Shown here: positions 1 through 7,988 of the stretch, piece by piece
Numbering within the stretch: the stretch's first letter is position 1
Layout of the letters: the number at the start of each line of letters is the position of its first letter
NCBI RefSeq assembly: GCF_000455125.1
Contig: NZ_AUWR01000052.1
Location: forward strand, 17,760 to 81,759
DNA length: 64,000 nucleotides
Origin: Mycobacterium sp. UM_WGJ
GTDB lineage: Bacteria > Actinomycetota > Actinomycetes > Mycobacteriales > Mycobacteriaceae
Direction of reading: 5' to 3'
Notes under the pieces: model-generated
Databases searched by the model: none
What the model was told of the DNA's origin: nothing
What the model saw: only the letters and a program-made list of their open reading frames with translations
Translations under genes and position numbers: made by a program

Positions 1-1611
1 TACGAAGTGGTCGAGGGCATCTATCAGATCCGTGGCTTCGACCTGTCCAACATCACCTTCGTCGAGGGCGAGACCGGCGTCATCGTCATCGACCCGCTGA
101 TCTCCACCGAGGTTGCCGCCGCAGCGCTGGCGTTTTACCGCGAACACCGTGGGAATCGTGCGGTCAGCGCCGTTATTTATACCCACAGCCACGTCGACCA
201 TTTCGGCGGTGTGCTGGGCGTGACCTCGCAGGCCGACGTCGATGCCGGCCGGGTGGCCGTTCTCGCCCCCGAGGATTTCGTCGAACATGCGGTGTCCGAG
301 AACGTCTACGCCGGTACCGCGATGACACGGCGTGCCGCCTACATGTACGGCACTGTGCTGGCGCGCGGTCCGCAGGGGCAGGTCGGCTGCGGCCTGGGCC
401 AGAACACCTCGACCGGGGAGGTGTCCGTCATCGTCCCGACCATCGACATCTCCCGCACCGGCGAGACTCATGTGATCGACGGTGTGCAGATCGAATTCCA
501 GATGGCGCCGGGCACCGAGGCGCCGGCAGAGATGCACTTCTACTTCCCGCAATTCCGGGCGCTGTGCATGGCCGAGAACGCCACCCACAACCAGCACAAC
601 CTGCTGACGCTGCGCGGGGCGCTGGTCCGCGACCCGCGTGCCTGGGCCGGATACCTCACCGAGGCCATCGACACCTTCGCCGGGCGGGCCGATGTCGTCT
701 TCGCCTCGCACCACTGGCCGACGTGGGGCACCGAGCAGATCGCGGAATTCCTCGGCCTGCAGCGCGATCTGTACGCCTACCTGCATGACCAGACACTGCG
801 GCTGCTCAACCGCGGCTTCACCGGAGTCGAGATCGCCGAACAGTTCCAGCTGCCGCCCGCCCTGGAGAACGCCTGGCACGCCCGCGGCTACTACGGCTCG
901 GTGAGCCACAACGTCAAGGCCGTCTACCAGCGGTATCTGGGCTGGTTCGACGGCAACCCGGCCCGGTTGTGGCCGCACCCGCCCGAAGCGCTGGGACCCC
1001 GCTACACCGCGGCGCTGGGCGGCGTGGACCGCGTCGTCGAGCTGGCCGAAGCGGCCTTCAACGACGGTGATTTCCGTTGGGCGGCAACCCTGCTCGACCA
1101 TGCGATGTTCACCGACGCCGACCACGCCGGCGCGCGCAGGCTCTACGCCGACACACTGGAACAGCTGGCCTACGGCGCGGAGAACGCCACCTGGCGCAAC
1201 TTCTTCCTCTCCGGCGCCACCGAGTTGCGCACCGGCAACTTCGGCACCCCCACCCGGGTCGCCTCGATGGCGCTGCTGTCTCAGCTCAGCGCCGAGCAAC
1301 TCTTCGACAGTCTGGCGATCCGGATCAACGGGCCGCGGGCCTGGGAGCTGGCGCTGGCCCTGGATGTCTCGTTCGCCGACACCGGGGTCAACTATCGCCT
1401 CACCCTGCGCAACGGGGTGCTGGTGCACCGCAAGACGCCGGCCGACCCGGACAGCGCGGACGTCACCGTCACGGCGCCCACCAAGCTGGCACTGCTGGCG
1501 GCGCTGCTGGGCAACGGCGGACTGGAGGTCTCCGGCGACTCGAGCGCCTGGGCGCACCTGCTCGGTGCACTGGACAACCCCGACCCGAACTTCAACATCG
1601 TCACCCCGTGA
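1..1611 (+). CDS. Alkyl/aryl sulfatase (metallo-beta-lactamase fold), 5' truncated
   Basis: Reading is open from the first base (TAC GAA GTG ...), so the true start lies outside the window; about 536 residues remain of a family usually 620-660 long. The zinc site THSHVDHFGG lies near residue 60 and a second histidine cluster (ENATHNQHN) near 195. A dimerisation region follows and the last ~130 residues resemble the SCP2-like domain of SdsA1-type enzymes. The family hydrolyses primary or secondary alkyl sulfates to alcohol and sulfate. The substrate and cell location here cannot be told because the N-terminus, where a signal peptide would be, is missing. Confidence 0.9.
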   Translation, partial: YEVVEGIYQIRGFDLSNITFVEGETGVIVIDPLISTEVAAAALAFYREHRGNRAVSAVIYTHSHVDHFGGVLGVTSQADVDAGRVAVLAPEDFVEHAVSENVYAGTAMTRRAAYMYGTVLARGPQGQVGCGLGQNTSTGEVSVIVPTIDISRTGETHVIDGVQIEFQMAPGTEAPAEMHFYFPQFRALCMAENATHNQHNLLTLRGALVRDPRAWAGYLTEAIDTFAGRADVVFASHHWPTWGTEQIAEFLGLQRDLYAYLHDQTLRLLNRGFTGVEIAEQFQLPPALENAWHARGYYGSVSHNVKAVYQRYLGWFDGNPARLWPHPPEALGPRYTAALGGVDRVVELAEAAFNDGDFRWAATLLDHAMFTDADHAGARRLYADTLEQLAYGAENATWRNFFLSGATELRTGNFGTPTRVASMALLSQLSAEQLFDSLAIRINGPRAWELALALDVSFADTGVNYRLTLRNGVLVHRKTPADPDSADVTVTAPTKLALLAALLGNGGLEVSGDSSAWAHLLGALDNPDPNFNIVTP

Positions 1612-1636
1612 GGCCGGGCCGAACTGGCACCTTAGG

Positions 1637-2257
1637 GTGGCAGACGTGCAGTTGCTGCTGATCCGCCATGCCCTCCCGCTGCGCAGCGAGTACGGCCAGG
1701 GCTCGGACCCCGAGCTGTCCGAGACCGGCTTCGCTCAGGCGCAGCGCCTGCCGGACGCGCTGACCCGGTTCCCGATCACCCGGCTGGTCAGCAGCCCGCA
1801 GCGTCGTGCGATCCAGACCGCTGAGCCGCTGGCCGCGCGGCTCGGGCACAGCGTCGACATCGATGAGCGGTTCGCCGAGTACGACCGCGACCTGGCCGGC
1901 TACCTGCCCATCGAACAGCTGCGTACCGAGCGGCCCCAGGACTGGGCCCGGATGGCGCAGGGGCACCTGCCCGCCGACGTCGACGAGGCCGCGTTCTGCG
2001 CCCGAGTCGCTGACGCGGTGGCCGACGTGGTGGCCGGCTCCGCGCCCGACGACACGGTCGCGGTGTTCAGTCACGGCGGCGTGATCAACGTGATCTTGCA
2101 CCAGGTTCTGGGCACGCAGCGGTTGCTGTCGTTTCCCATCGACTACGTATCGATCACCCGACTGCTGTACTCGCGCTCAGGGCAGGCCGCGGTGGCAGCC
2201 ACCAACGGCACCGAGCATGTCTGGGACCTGCTCCCGCGCAATCAGGCCCGGTTCTGA
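1637..2257 (+). CDS. Histidine phosphatase family protein
   Basis: About 206 residues. The N-terminus carries the phosphohistidine motif LLLIRHALPLR, and the second catalytic histidine is in VFSHGGVIN (about residue 145). The intervening LVSSPQRRAIQTAEPLA stretch is typical of the phosphoglycerate-mutase-like branch. The exact substrate cannot be deduced; mycobacterial members include phosphosugar and general phosphatases. GTG at 1637 is chosen; GTG at 1646 is equally possible and would drop three residues. It starts 25 bases after the sulfatase, so co-transcription is likely. It ends one base from the convergent LapA-like gene. Confidence 0.85.
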   Translation: MADVQLLLIRHALPLRSEYGQGSDPELSETGFAQAQRLPDALTRFPITRLVSSPQRRAIQTAEPLAARLGHSVDIDERFAEYDRDLAGYLPIEQLRTERPQDWARMAQGHLPADVDEAAFCARVADAVADVVAGSAPDDTVAVFSHGGVINVILHQVLGTQRLLSFPIDYVSITRLLYSRSGQAAVAATNGTEHVWDLLPRNQARF

Positions 2258-2258
2258 T

Positions 2259-2594
2259 CTACCGCTGAGCCGCCAGGGACTTCTTGGCGGCGCGCCGCAA
2301 CTGATAGATCCGCGCGGTACCGACCAGGGCGGTCACCAGCCCGCCGCAGATCGCCGCCAGCAGGATGGCCACTCCCGCGGGCAGGCTCCACGTCCAGGTC
2401 AAAAACGCCAGGTCGACCGGACCGGTGTTCTGGGTGATGAACACCAGCAACACGATCAGGACCAGAAAACCGGCGATCAGTGCGGTCCACAGCGCGCCGG
2501 CGCGGGTCAACGGCATCGTCGCCGCGGGCGGCGGCGGAGGGCTGCTGGTTTCGCCCTGATGGGGGTCGATGGGCACGCTCGGGTCGCTGCTCAT
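2259..2594 (-). CDS. LapA (DUF1049) family membrane protein
   Basis: 111 residues. A Pro-rich cytoplasmic N-terminus (~25 residues) precedes two hydrophobic segments (about 35-57 and 70-92), separated by the ITQNTGPVDLAFLTW block that marks the LapA/DUF1049 family, and a basic tail RRAAKKSLAAQR. In enterobacteria LapA takes part in lipopolysaccharide assembly control; mycobacteria lack LPS, so the role is unknown here and only a small envelope protein is claimed. The gene is convergent with the histidine phosphatase and leaves one base between stop codons. Confidence 0.8.
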   Translation of the reverse strand: MSSDPSVPIDPHQGETSSPPPPPAATMPLTRAGALWTALIAGFLVLIVLLVFITQNTGPVDLAFLTWTWSLPAGVAILLAAICGGLVTALVGTARIYQLRRAAKKSLAAQR

Positions 2595-2698
2595 GTGGCT
2601 ATCTTGCCGCGTGGGATCCAGAAATCAATGAGTTCCGGTGAGTTTGCGCACCGGGGGTCGTGACTGCGGATCGGTGGCCGGTCGCTTACGGTGGATCG

Positions 2699-3295
2699 GT
2701 GAGTGCAGCCCCGTCCGGCCAGTGGCCGGCGATTCTGACCTGGCGGGCGCCCGACGCCCCCCGGATGGAATCGGTACGTGTGCAGCTATCCGGCAACCGG
2801 ATCAGGGCCAATGGCCGAATCGTGGCCGGGGCCACCGCCGACCACCCGGCGTTCGGCGTCTATTACGACCTGCACACCGATGAGTCCGGCGCCACCAAAC
2901 GGTTGGGGCTGACCGTCTCGCTCGCCGAACGGGAACGCCAGCTGGTGATCGCCCGCGACGAAGAGAACATGTGGCTGGTCACTGACGCCCGGGGACAGTC
3001 CCGCGCAGGCTATGACGGTTCCCTGGACATCGACATGCTGTTCAGCCCGTTCTTCAACACCTTGCCGATCCGGCGGGCCCGGCTGCACGAGCGGGCGGCG
3101 GCGATCACCTTGCCCACCCTGTACCTGAACCTGCCCGACATGTCGGTGGTGGCGGCGACCGCCAGCTACAGCAGTGCCGAGACGCGTCCGGGTATCAAGG
3201 TGATCACGCCGGGCACCGACCCCGGAGGCACCACCGTCACCGTGGATGCCGACGGTTTCGTCATCGACTATCCCGGGTTGGCAACGCGGATCTGA
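2699..3295 (+). CDS. Putative glycolipid-binding family protein (Rv3755c-like)
   Basis: 198 residues from GTG 2699; an upstream GTG at 2660 would add 13 residues, but 2699 fits the ~199-residue M. tuberculosis counterpart I recall. No signal peptide or membrane segment. The beta-rich sequence ([46 protein letters not shown]) matches the putative glycolipid-binding family PF06475, whose biochemical role is not established. Its 3' end overlaps the convergent tyrA by 35 bases, an arrangement also found in tuberculosis-complex genomes. Confidence 0.75.
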   Translation: MSAAPSGQWPAILTWRAPDAPRMESVRVQLSGNRIRANGRIVAGATADHPAFGVYYDLHTDESGATKRLGLTVSLAERERQLVIARDEENMWLVTDARGQSRAGYDGSLDIDMLFSPFFNTLPIRRARLHERAAAITLPTLYLNLPDMSVVAATASYSSAETRPGIKVITPGTDPGGTTVTVDADGFVIDYPGLATRI

Positions 3296-4229
3296 TCACG
3301 CCGCCGGCCCGGCCGGCAGCGGCCAGTTCCCGGCGCCAATCCTTTGCGCCGACGACGACCGTGACGATCTCGCTGCGGGGGAAATTGTCGTAGCGCGTGC
3401 GGGCGGCGTGCCCATGGTTGACCAGTTCGGCCACCGAATCGGAGGCCGACAGCGAATCGCGCGCGTCGGCCAACAGCGCGATCACGCGATCCAGCGCCGG
3501 CAGCAGCCGCTGCCAGTTGGCCTCACACATCGCCCGGACCAGATCCGGTGCTGTTCCGGCCACCCGGGTGCCGTCGCGGAAGGACCCGGCGGCCAGTGCG
3601 AACGCCAGCGGTACGTCGGCCGCGGTCACCGCCAGCGCCTCAGCCATCAGATGCGGCAGATGAGAGATCGCGGCCGCGGCCGCGTCGTGTTCCTCTGAGC
3701 GGGCCGGTACCGCCAGCGATCCGCAGTCCAGAATCAGGTCCAGTACCTCAGCGAACACCCCCGGGTCCACGTGGTCGTCCACGCTGATCACCCAGGGTGC
3801 GCCCTGGAACAGATCGGCATGCCCGGCCGGCCAACCGGAGTGGGCGGTCCCGGCCATGGGATGACCGCCGACGAAGCGAGCCTGCAGTCCCGCGGCGGTG
3901 ATCTCGTCGAGCACCGGGCTCTTGACGCTGGTGACGTCGGTCAGGGGGCATTCGGGTGCCAGCCGGCTGATGGGGCCGAGCAGCATCGGCAGCGCCGGCA
4001 CCGGGACGGCGATCACGATCAGCGCACCGGTCGCCGAGGCGCGCTTCAGGACGGTTTCCAGCTCGGTGGTGGCGTCGAATCCGTCGGCGACGGCGGCGTT
4101 CACCCCGTCGGCCGACCTGTTGTAGCCGAACGTCGTCCGGCCTGCCGCCGCGGCCGCGCGCAGCACCGAACCGCCGATCAGGCCGAGTCCCAAAACGCAC
4201 ACCGGAGTTTTCACTGTGCTTACTGCCAC
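3261..4229 (-). CDS. tyrA: Prephenate dehydrogenase
   Basis: 322 residues from GTG 4229. A TTG at 4256 would extend it by nine residues but is a weaker start. The NAD-binding Rossmann motif [10 protein letters not shown] is at the N-terminus; the [13 protein letters not shown] block (substrate region) lies about residue 130. The enzyme oxidatively decarboxylates prephenate to 4-hydroxyphenylpyruvate in tyrosine synthesis. The C-terminal half is the all-helical dimerisation domain; I see no clear ACT domain. The 3' end overlaps the glycolipid-binding-type gene. The 5' end faces the deaminase-associated gene across 57 bases, so the two probably share a divergent promoter region. Confidence 0.93.
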   Translation of the reverse strand: MAVSTVKTPVCVLGLGLIGGSVLRAAAAAGRTTFGYNRSADGVNAAVADGFDATTELETVLKRASATGALIVIAVPVPALPMLLGPISRLAPECPLTDVTSVKSPVLDEITAAGLQARFVGGHPMAGTAHSGWPAGHADLFQGAPWVISVDDHVDPGVFAEVLDLILDCGSLAVPARSEEHDAAAAAISHLPHLMAEALAVTAADVPLAFALAAGSFRDGTRVAGTAPDLVRAMCEANWQRLLPALDRVIALLADARDSLSASDSVAELVNHGHAARTRYDNFPRSEIVTVVVGAKDWRRELAAAGRAGGVIRSALPTRDSR

Positions 4230-4286
4230 CTGTCCAGGTTGGCACACGCTGGTCAAGGGCGTAAGCGGCGACTACCGTAGGCGCCC

Positions 4287-4808
4287 ATGGGAGCACAGAG
4301 CTCGTCTGCACCGGGCCGGCCGGCCGAGACGCTGGACGGCTTCGGAGTGGCTGTTGTGCGTGAAGACGGCAAATGGCGTTGCACGTCGATGCGTGCTGCG
4401 GCCCTTACCAGTCTTTCCACAGCAGAGACCGAGCTACGTGAACTGCGCAGCGCCGGAGCTGTATTCGGCCTGATCAATGTCGACCACGAGTTCTTCGTGA
4501 TCATTCGTCCGGGCCCGGCCGGCACTCGGCTGTTGCTTTCGGATGCCACCGCGGCCCTGGACTATGACCTAGCCGACGAGGTGCTCGAGGAGATCGACGC
4601 CGACATCGACGCCGACGACTTGGAGGACGCCGATCCTTTCGAAGAGGGCGATCTGGGCGTGCTGTCCGACATCGGCCTGCCCGCTGCGGTGCTCGGCGTC
4701 ATTCTCGACGAGTCCGATCTGGCCGTCGACGAGCAGTTGCACCGCATCGCCAACGAGATGGGATTCGACGAGCAGCTCACCGCGGCGATGCCGCGACGCA
4801 GTCGGTGA
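4287..4808 (+). CDS. tRNA adenosine deaminase-associated protein (Rv3753c-like)
   Basis: 173 residues, ATG start. There is no known catalytic motif. Residues 20-95 form a mixed alpha/beta region (FGVAVVREDGKW, GLINVDHEFFVIIRP), followed by an Asp/Glu-rich stretch (EEIDADIDADDLEDADPFEE) and a helical tail. Actinobacterial members are almost always encoded directly before tadA, hence the family name; the biochemical role is unknown. Here the stop overlaps the GTG of tadA by four bases (GTGA), which implies translational coupling and supports a partner role. The first bases lie just downstream of the divergent tyrA promoter region. Confidence 0.8.
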   Translation: MGAQSSSAPGRPAETLDGFGVAVVREDGKWRCTSMRAAALTSLSTAETELRELRSAGAVFGLINVDHEFFVIIRPGPAGTRLLLSDATAALDYDLADEVLEEIDADIDADDLEDADPFEEGDLGVLSDIGLPAAVLGVILDESDLAVDEQLHRIANEMGFDEQLTAAMPRRSR

Positions 4809-5272
4809 GCGGCCCGCTCACCGACGAGGACCTGATCCGCGCGGCCCTGGCGGCCGCCGGCCAGGCCGGTCCCCGCGACGTGCCGGTCGGTGCGGTGCTG
4901 GTCGGTCCCGACGGCACTGTGCTGGCGCAGGCGGCCAATGCGCGCGAAGCTCTGGGCGATCCGACCGCGCACGCCGAGCTGCTGGCCATCCGCGCTGCCG
5001 CCGCCGTCCTCGGTGACGGATGGCGGCTGACCGGCGCGACGCTGGCCGTCACCCTGGAGCCCTGCACCATGTGCGCGGGGGCGCTGGTGGCCGCGCGGGT
5101 GGAACGGCTGGTGTTCGGGGCCTTCGAGCCCAAGACCGGAGCGGTCGGTTCACTGTGGGACGTGGTGCGGGATCGCCGGCTCAATCATCGCCCGCAGGTC
5201 CGTGGCGGAGTGCTCGCCGCCGAGTGTGCTGCACCACTGGAAGCGTTCTTCGCCCGGCAGCGATTGGGCTGA
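4805..5272 (+). CDS. tadA: tRNA-specific adenosine deaminase
   Basis: 155 residues. The zinc-dependent deaminase signature is complete: HAELLAIRAAA (His ligand and catalytic Glu, near residue 57) and PCTMCAGA (two Cys ligands, near 88). TadA converts A34 to inosine in tRNA-Arg(ACG) and is normally essential. The length matches the family. The GTG start overlaps the upstream stop. Immediately downstream lies tRNA-Ser(CGA), so the unit ends in a tRNA locus, as in M. tuberculosis near Rv3752c. A cytosine or guanine deaminase is a less likely alternative given the conserved context. Confidence 0.92.
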   Translation: MSGPLTDEDLIRAALAAAGQAGPRDVPVGAVLVGPDGTVLAQAANAREALGDPTAHAELLAIRAAAAVLGDGWRLTGATLAVTLEPCTMCAGALVAARVERLVFGAFEPKTGAVGSLWDVVRDRRLNHRPQVRGGVLAAECAAPLEAFFARQRLG

Positions 5273-5301
5273 TGGCCCCCTCGTTGGGTACGCTGTCCCG
5301 C

Positions 5302-5392
5302 GGTGGCGTGTCCGAGCGGCCTAAGGAGCACGCCTCGAAAGCGTGTGTGGGGTAACCCCCCACCGAGGGTTCAAATCCCTCCGCCACCGCCA
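5302..5392 (+). tRNA. serX: tRNA-Ser (anticodon CGA)
   Basis: Class II tRNA with a long variable arm. The acceptor GGTGGCG (5302-5308) pairs with CGCCACC (5382-5388), the discriminator is G5389 and the CCA end is encoded (5390-5392). The T arm is GAGGG-TTCAAAT-CCCTC (5365-5381). The anticodon stem CACGC/GCGTG flanks loop CTCGAAA with anticodon CGA at 5336-5338, reading UCG. A TACGCT hexamer at 5289-5294 is a plausible -10 element. Confidence 0.97.
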
Positions 5393-5423
5393 CATGATGA
5401 GTCGCCTCATCAGTTACGGATTG

Positions 5424-5445
5424 CCCCGGCTTCGGCCGGGGTTTT
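5424..5445 (+). terminator. Rho-independent terminator after tRNA-Ser
   Basis: Perfect 7-bp stem CCCCGGC/GCCGGGG closed by a TTCG tetraloop and followed directly by TTTT. It is placed 32 bases after the tRNA CCA end and is a textbook intrinsic terminator. Confidence 0.9.
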
Positions 5446-5529
5446 CTGTTTGTGGTGCCACCTCGTGGCCGGGCTGATGCTTCGCCACCGATACCATCTG
5501 CGGGGTAGGGGGCTGGCAATTAGGGAACA

Positions 5530-6294
5530 GTGGCTGCTGCAATGAAATTGCCAGGTAAGGACCGCTTCGATGAGATAGCGCGGGGGCTGGACCAGGGTCT
5601 GTCAACCGGGGCTTTCCTGCTGCTGGATCGCGACCTGCGGATCCGGGCGGTGAGCGCGGAATACGAGCGGATATCGCTGCGCCGACGCACCGAGCTGCTG
5701 GGCGACTTCCTGTTCGACGCCTTTCCGGAGAACCCCGGTGACCCGCAAGCCAATGGCAGATCGAATCTCGAGGCGTCGCTGGAGACCGCGATGCGCACGG
5801 GTCATCCGCACCGGATGTGGCTGCAGCGTTACGACGTTCGCGACGATCTGCGCACTCCCGATAAGTTCGTGCCGAAGGTGTGGAAGCCCTGGAATGAGCC
5901 GCTGCTCGACCACGGCGAGCTGTTAGGGGCGGTGCACCACGTCGAGCCGGTCACGCAGGTCCAGCAGGCGGTTGCCACGATGCAGCGCGCCCTTGAAAAC
6001 GGTGCGTGCTGGTCGCCGGCAGAGCTGCTGCGGGTCTTGAGCGCGGTCAGCGCCACCGAGAACGCGCACCACCACGAACAACGACAAGCCTTGGTCCGTG
6101 AGGCCGAGCAACTACAGCGCGCCATCGAGAGCCGCGACACGATCGGCCAGGCCAAAGGCGCGTTGATGGAGCGGTACGACATCGACGCCACGACCGCCTT
6201 CAACCTGCTGGTGAAGATTTCGCAGGACACCAACACGCCGGTGGCTCAGGTCGCCCGCAAGCTCATCAGGAACGATCGCTCGGATCAGCGCTGA
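5530..6294 (+). CDS. PAS-ANTAR domain regulatory protein
   Basis: 254 residues from GTG 5530, which has AGGGA five bases upstream; ATG 5542 is the alternative. Residues ~15-140 read as a PAS-like sensor (FLLLDRDLRIRAVSAEYE). A coiled linker (HHHEQRQALVREAEQLQRAI) leads to a C-terminal ANTAR domain (IGQAKGALMERYDIDATTAFNLLVKISQD, about 200-240). ANTAR proteins bind paired hexaloop RNA hairpins to prevent transcription termination. The ligand is unknown. The gene stands alone after the tRNA terminator and converges on the FNT transporter with 28 bases between stop codons, so a link to nitrite or formate uptake is possible but unproven. Confidence 0.85.
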   Translation: MAAAMKLPGKDRFDEIARGLDQGLSTGAFLLLDRDLRIRAVSAEYERISLRRRTELLGDFLFDAFPENPGDPQANGRSNLEASLETAMRTGHPHRMWLQRYDVRDDLRTPDKFVPKVWKPWNEPLLDHGELLGAVHHVEPVTQVQQAVATMQRALENGACWSPAELLRVLSAVSATENAHHHEQRQALVREAEQLQRAIESRDTIGQAKGALMERYDIDATTAFNLLVKISQDTNTPVAQVARKLIRNDRSDQR

Positions 6295-6322
6295 TCACCG
6301 CGGCCGGTCCGGGTGTGCGCCG

Positions 6323-7165
6323 TCAGACTCCCGCGGTCACTTCCTTCTGTACCGCCGAAGCGCTGCGCTTGGGCGCGGTCCGCGAGTGCGTCGCGTACAT
6401 CGCCAACCCGGTGAAGGCCAAGCCACCCACCAGATTGCCCAGCACCGTGGGAATCTCGTTCCATTCGATGTAGTCCAGGATGGTGAAGTGCCCGCCGAGC
6501 ATCAGGCCGGACGGAAACAGGTACATGTTGACGACTGAGTGCTCGAATCCCATTGCAAAGAATAGGGATACGGGCAACCACATGGCGATCACCTTTCCGG
6601 TGACGTCGGTAGCCAGCATGGCCCCGACCACGCCGGTGGACACCATCCAGTTGCACAACATGCCGCGCACGAACAAGGTCAGCATGCCCGGAAAGCCGTG
6701 TGCGGCATAGCCGAGCGTGCGGGCCTCGCCGATGTGCCCGATCGCCTGGCCGACTTCGTTGGGCGGGCTGGAGAACCCGTAGGTGAACACGATCGCCATC
6801 AGCACCGCGACGGTGAAGGCACCGGCGAAGTTGCCCAGGAAAACCAGTCCCCAGTTCCGCAGCACCCCGCCGATGGTGACACCCGGACGCTTGTCGAGCC
6901 AGGCCAGTGGCGCCAACACGAACACCCCGGTCAGCAAGTCGTATCCCAGCAGGTAGAGAATGCAGAATCCGGCCGGAAACAGCATTGCCCCGATGATCGC
7001 GTGACCGGTCTGCACTGTCATGGTCACCGCGAACGCCGCGCCCAGCGCCAGCGTCGCACCGGCCATGAATGCGCGGATCAGGGTGTCGCGGGTGGACATG
7101 AAAATCTTGGACTGGCCGGCATCGATCATCACATTGATCAACTCGGGCGGCTTGACGTAGGTCAT
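6323..7165 (-). CDS. Formate/nitrite transporter (FNT) family channel
   Basis: 280 residues, six hydrophobic segments. FNT hallmarks include RAFMAGATLALGA near residue 31, VFLGNFAGAF (half-helix motif) near 108, and RGMLCNWMVSTGV near 165. The FEHSVVNMYLFP segment (~215) includes the central pore histidine. The family moves formate, nitrite or hydrosulfide across the membrane as a pentamer; sequence alone does not settle which. A good ribosome site (GAGGAG) sits just upstream of ATG 7165. A 162-base leader or promoter gap separates it from the DUF4333 gene, whose stop lies upstream. Confidence 0.88.
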   Translation of the reverse strand: MTYVKPPELINVMIDAGQSKIFMSTRDTLIRAFMAGATLALGAAFAVTMTVQTGHAIIGAMLFPAGFCILYLLGYDLLTGVFVLAPLAWLDKRPGVTIGGVLRNWGLVFLGNFAGAFTVAVLMAIVFTYGFSSPPNEVGQAIGHIGEARTLGYAAHGFPGMLTLFVRGMLCNWMVSTGVVGAMLATDVTGKVIAMWLPVSLFFAMGFEHSVVNMYLFPSGLMLGGHFTILDYIEWNEIPTVLGNLVGGLAFTGLAMYATHSRTAPKRSASAVQKEVTAGV

Positions 7166-7183
7166 CGAACTCCTCAGGTACCG

Positions 7184-7208
7184 CAGCGCAGTAGTTGGAT
7201 CGGCGCTG
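7184..7208 (-). promoter_or_regulatory. Small hairpin in the FNT leader
   Basis: A 6-bp inverted repeat CAGCGC/GCGCTG with a 13-base loop lies 19 bases before the FNT start codon, close to the ribosome site. Could modulate translation or be a fortuitous pairing. It does not show the paired hexaloop pattern of a classical ANTAR target. Confidence 0.25.
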
Positions 7209-7327
7209 TGACCCTATGTCGGTGCGGCCCGCTTGGAGCAAGCTCGTCAGTCAACTCCTAGTCAGCCCACAGACGTTGCCCAACAATGGAATCGCGGGAT
7301 CTAGATGGTGTTTTTGCTGCTAAAACA

Positions 7328-7975
7328 TCACCGCGGGCGGTCGACGGCGTATGTCCCCGCGTCGTCGGTGAACTCCGCCAGCACCCGGCGCTGAGCGCCG
7401 TCGACAGTGACCACACAGCTGAAACTGGTGCCCTTGCGCACGGTCGGGTTGACCCCGTTGTTGCAGCGGACATCGCTCACCTTGTCGCGGCCGTAGCCGT
7501 TGATCGGGTCGGTGAGCACCTGGCGAACACCGTCTTGGGCCGCAACCACATCGAGCTCGACGGGGGCCGAGCCGCCGACGGCGCCGCGCAGCACCAACGT
7601 CGCAAGCACACCCAGGGCGAGCAGCCCGGTCAGGCCCGCGGCGATCAGCACGGCGCGGTTCGACGGCGGTTGGGGGCGCGCCGGTTTCGGGGCGCCGGCC
7701 TCCGAGTCCGCCCGCGGCCGGCGACGGTCCTGCGGTGCCGGTGGCCGCGGGCCCGACGGCGGTGGCCGGTGCGCCTGCGGGGGCGGTGGCACCCGGCGTG
7801 GCGGTGGTGCAGGGGGTCGGCGGACCTCCTCGAGATACCACGGTCGCTCGGGTGGCCGGGGACGTTGCGGTGGCGGCCCCTGCGGGCCACGGGGTCCCCG
7901 CGGCTGCTGGGGTGGCCGCGGAATCGGTGTGGTCCGCCGCTCCGGCCGTTCGCGCGGGTCGTCGGGACGGTTCAT
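7328..7975 (-). CDS. DUF4333 membrane-anchored protein with Pro/Arg-rich N-terminus
   Basis: 215 residues. The first ~105 are cytoplasmic, extremely rich in Pro and Arg (PPPQRPRPPERP, RRVPPPPQAHRPPPS) and likely disordered. One membrane segment (AVLIAAGLTGLLALGVLATLVL, ~109-130) follows. The external domain has the DUF4333 signature: paired cysteines in VSDVRCNNGVNPTVRKGTSFSCVV and a final beta strand. DUF4333 is common in mycobacterial envelope proteins and some lipoproteins; its function is unknown. The start lies 13 bases from the metallopeptidase stop, so it probably follows the amidase/metallopeptidase unit in one transcript. Confidence 0.8.
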   Translation of the reverse strand: MNRPDDPRERPERRTTPIPRPPQQPRGPRGPQGPPPQRPRPPERPWYLEEVRRPPAPPPRRVPPPPQAHRPPPSGPRPPAPQDRRRPRADSEAGAPKPARPQPPSNRAVLIAAGLTGLLALGVLATLVLRGAVGGSAPVELDVVAAQDGVRQVLTDPINGYGRDKVSDVRCNNGVNPTVRKGTSFSCVVTVDGAQRRVLAEFTDDAGTYAVDRPR

Positions 7976-7988
7976 GACGCCGGGCCCA

